Positions 12,642 through 12,727 of a stretch of 12,727 bases of DNA are shown piece after piece; the stretch's first letter is position 1; each line of letters opens with the position of its first letter. This DNA is from an uncultured Faecalibacterium sp. (GTDB lineage: Bacteria; Bacillota; Clostridia; Oscillospirales; Ruminococcaceae), in assembly GCA_934525845.1 (NCBI GenBank), contig CAKSZS010000052.1, forward strand, positions 1-12,727, read 5' to 3'. The notes under the pieces are model-generated. The model ran no database searches, was not told where the DNA came from, and saw only the letters and a list, made by a program, of their open reading frames with translations. The position numbers were made by a program, and so were the translations under genes.

Positions 12642-12727
12642 ATGGATGTTGCTTTGTTATTGATGGTTCTTGGAGTCATGCTGAGTGGCTTTCGTCTGGC
12701 GGATGTGTTGGATCACATACGAAGAAA
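12642..12727 (+). CDS. Start of an unrecognised membrane-anchored protein (3' truncated)
   Basis: An ATG at 12642 with TAGGA (12629-12633) eight bases upstream opens a frame that runs off the window end after 28 full codons. The visible product begins MDVALLLMVLGVMLSGF, a hydrophobic stretch that could be a signal anchor or first transmembrane helix, followed by RLADVLDHIRR. It lies 18 bases after ktrA with no terminator between, so it is likely the third gene of the operon. I do not recognise it. A sensor or a further transport protein would fit the setting, but this is a guess. Confidence 0.55.
   Translation, partial: MDVALLLMVLGVMLSGFRLADVLDHIRR

Noticed and set aside
9942..12727. Attachment-site duplicate of the tRNA-Leu 3' end
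   Set aside because: No second copy of the T-loop to CCA segment was seen to the right within the window, so an integrated element cannot be claimed.

Overview
The window reads as chromosomal DNA from a high-GC, gut-type Clostridia bacterium. The best guess is the Oscillospiraceae/Ruminococcaceae group around Faecalibacterium, Gemmiger or Subdoligranulum. This rests on Firmicutes-style Shine-Dalgarno sequences (AAGGAG, AGGGGG), a GTG start and a TTG start, sigma-A promoters of the TTGACA/TATAAT type, intrinsic terminators at gene ends, and small proteins I associate with that group. It is inference from sequence style, not from a marker gene.

Layout: (1) 1-540, the 3' two thirds of a polar amino-acid ABC transporter ATPase, closed by a perfect terminator. 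(2) 597-1004, a compact unit with a promoter, a long leader, a 36-residue single-span hydrophobic peptide, a hairpin with a U-rich tract on the minus side, and a perfect-consensus promoter firing back from the other side. It looks like a type I toxin-antitoxin locus. (3) 1010-4017 (minus), dnaK preceded by a gene fusing an SseB-like domain to Sel1-type repeats, with one promoter seen upstream of the pair. (4) 4160-7671 (plus), two overlapping half-transporter genes whose complementary motif defects mark an asymmetric heterodimeric ABC exporter. (5) 7724-9630 (minus), a three-gene operon: a DUF3592-type membrane protein, a trigger-factor-like protein lacking the ribosome-docking loop and the PPIase domain, and a GNAT acetyltransferase. 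(6) 9783-9990, tRNA-Leu(CAG) with its own promoter and terminator. (7) 9993-10515, a hairpin-rich leader and an 83-residue DUF6061-like protein. (8) 10541-12727, a KtrB/TrkH potassium channel subunit whose ribosome-binding site lies in a long hairpin, its KtrA regulatory subunit, and the start of a further membrane protein cut by the window end.

Major themes: two chaperone-family genes (dnaK and the trigger-factor-like gene) sit outside the arrangements usually expected for them and carry unusual features. Several leaders hold base-paired structure that could control translation: the toxin leader, the DUF6061 leader and the ktrB leader. Base composition falls from roughly 65-70% GC in the exporter genes to about 50% in the ktr genes (sample lines counted by eye), and the change occurs just past the tRNA-Leu gene. 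No CRISPR array, rRNA, transposase or integrase was seen.
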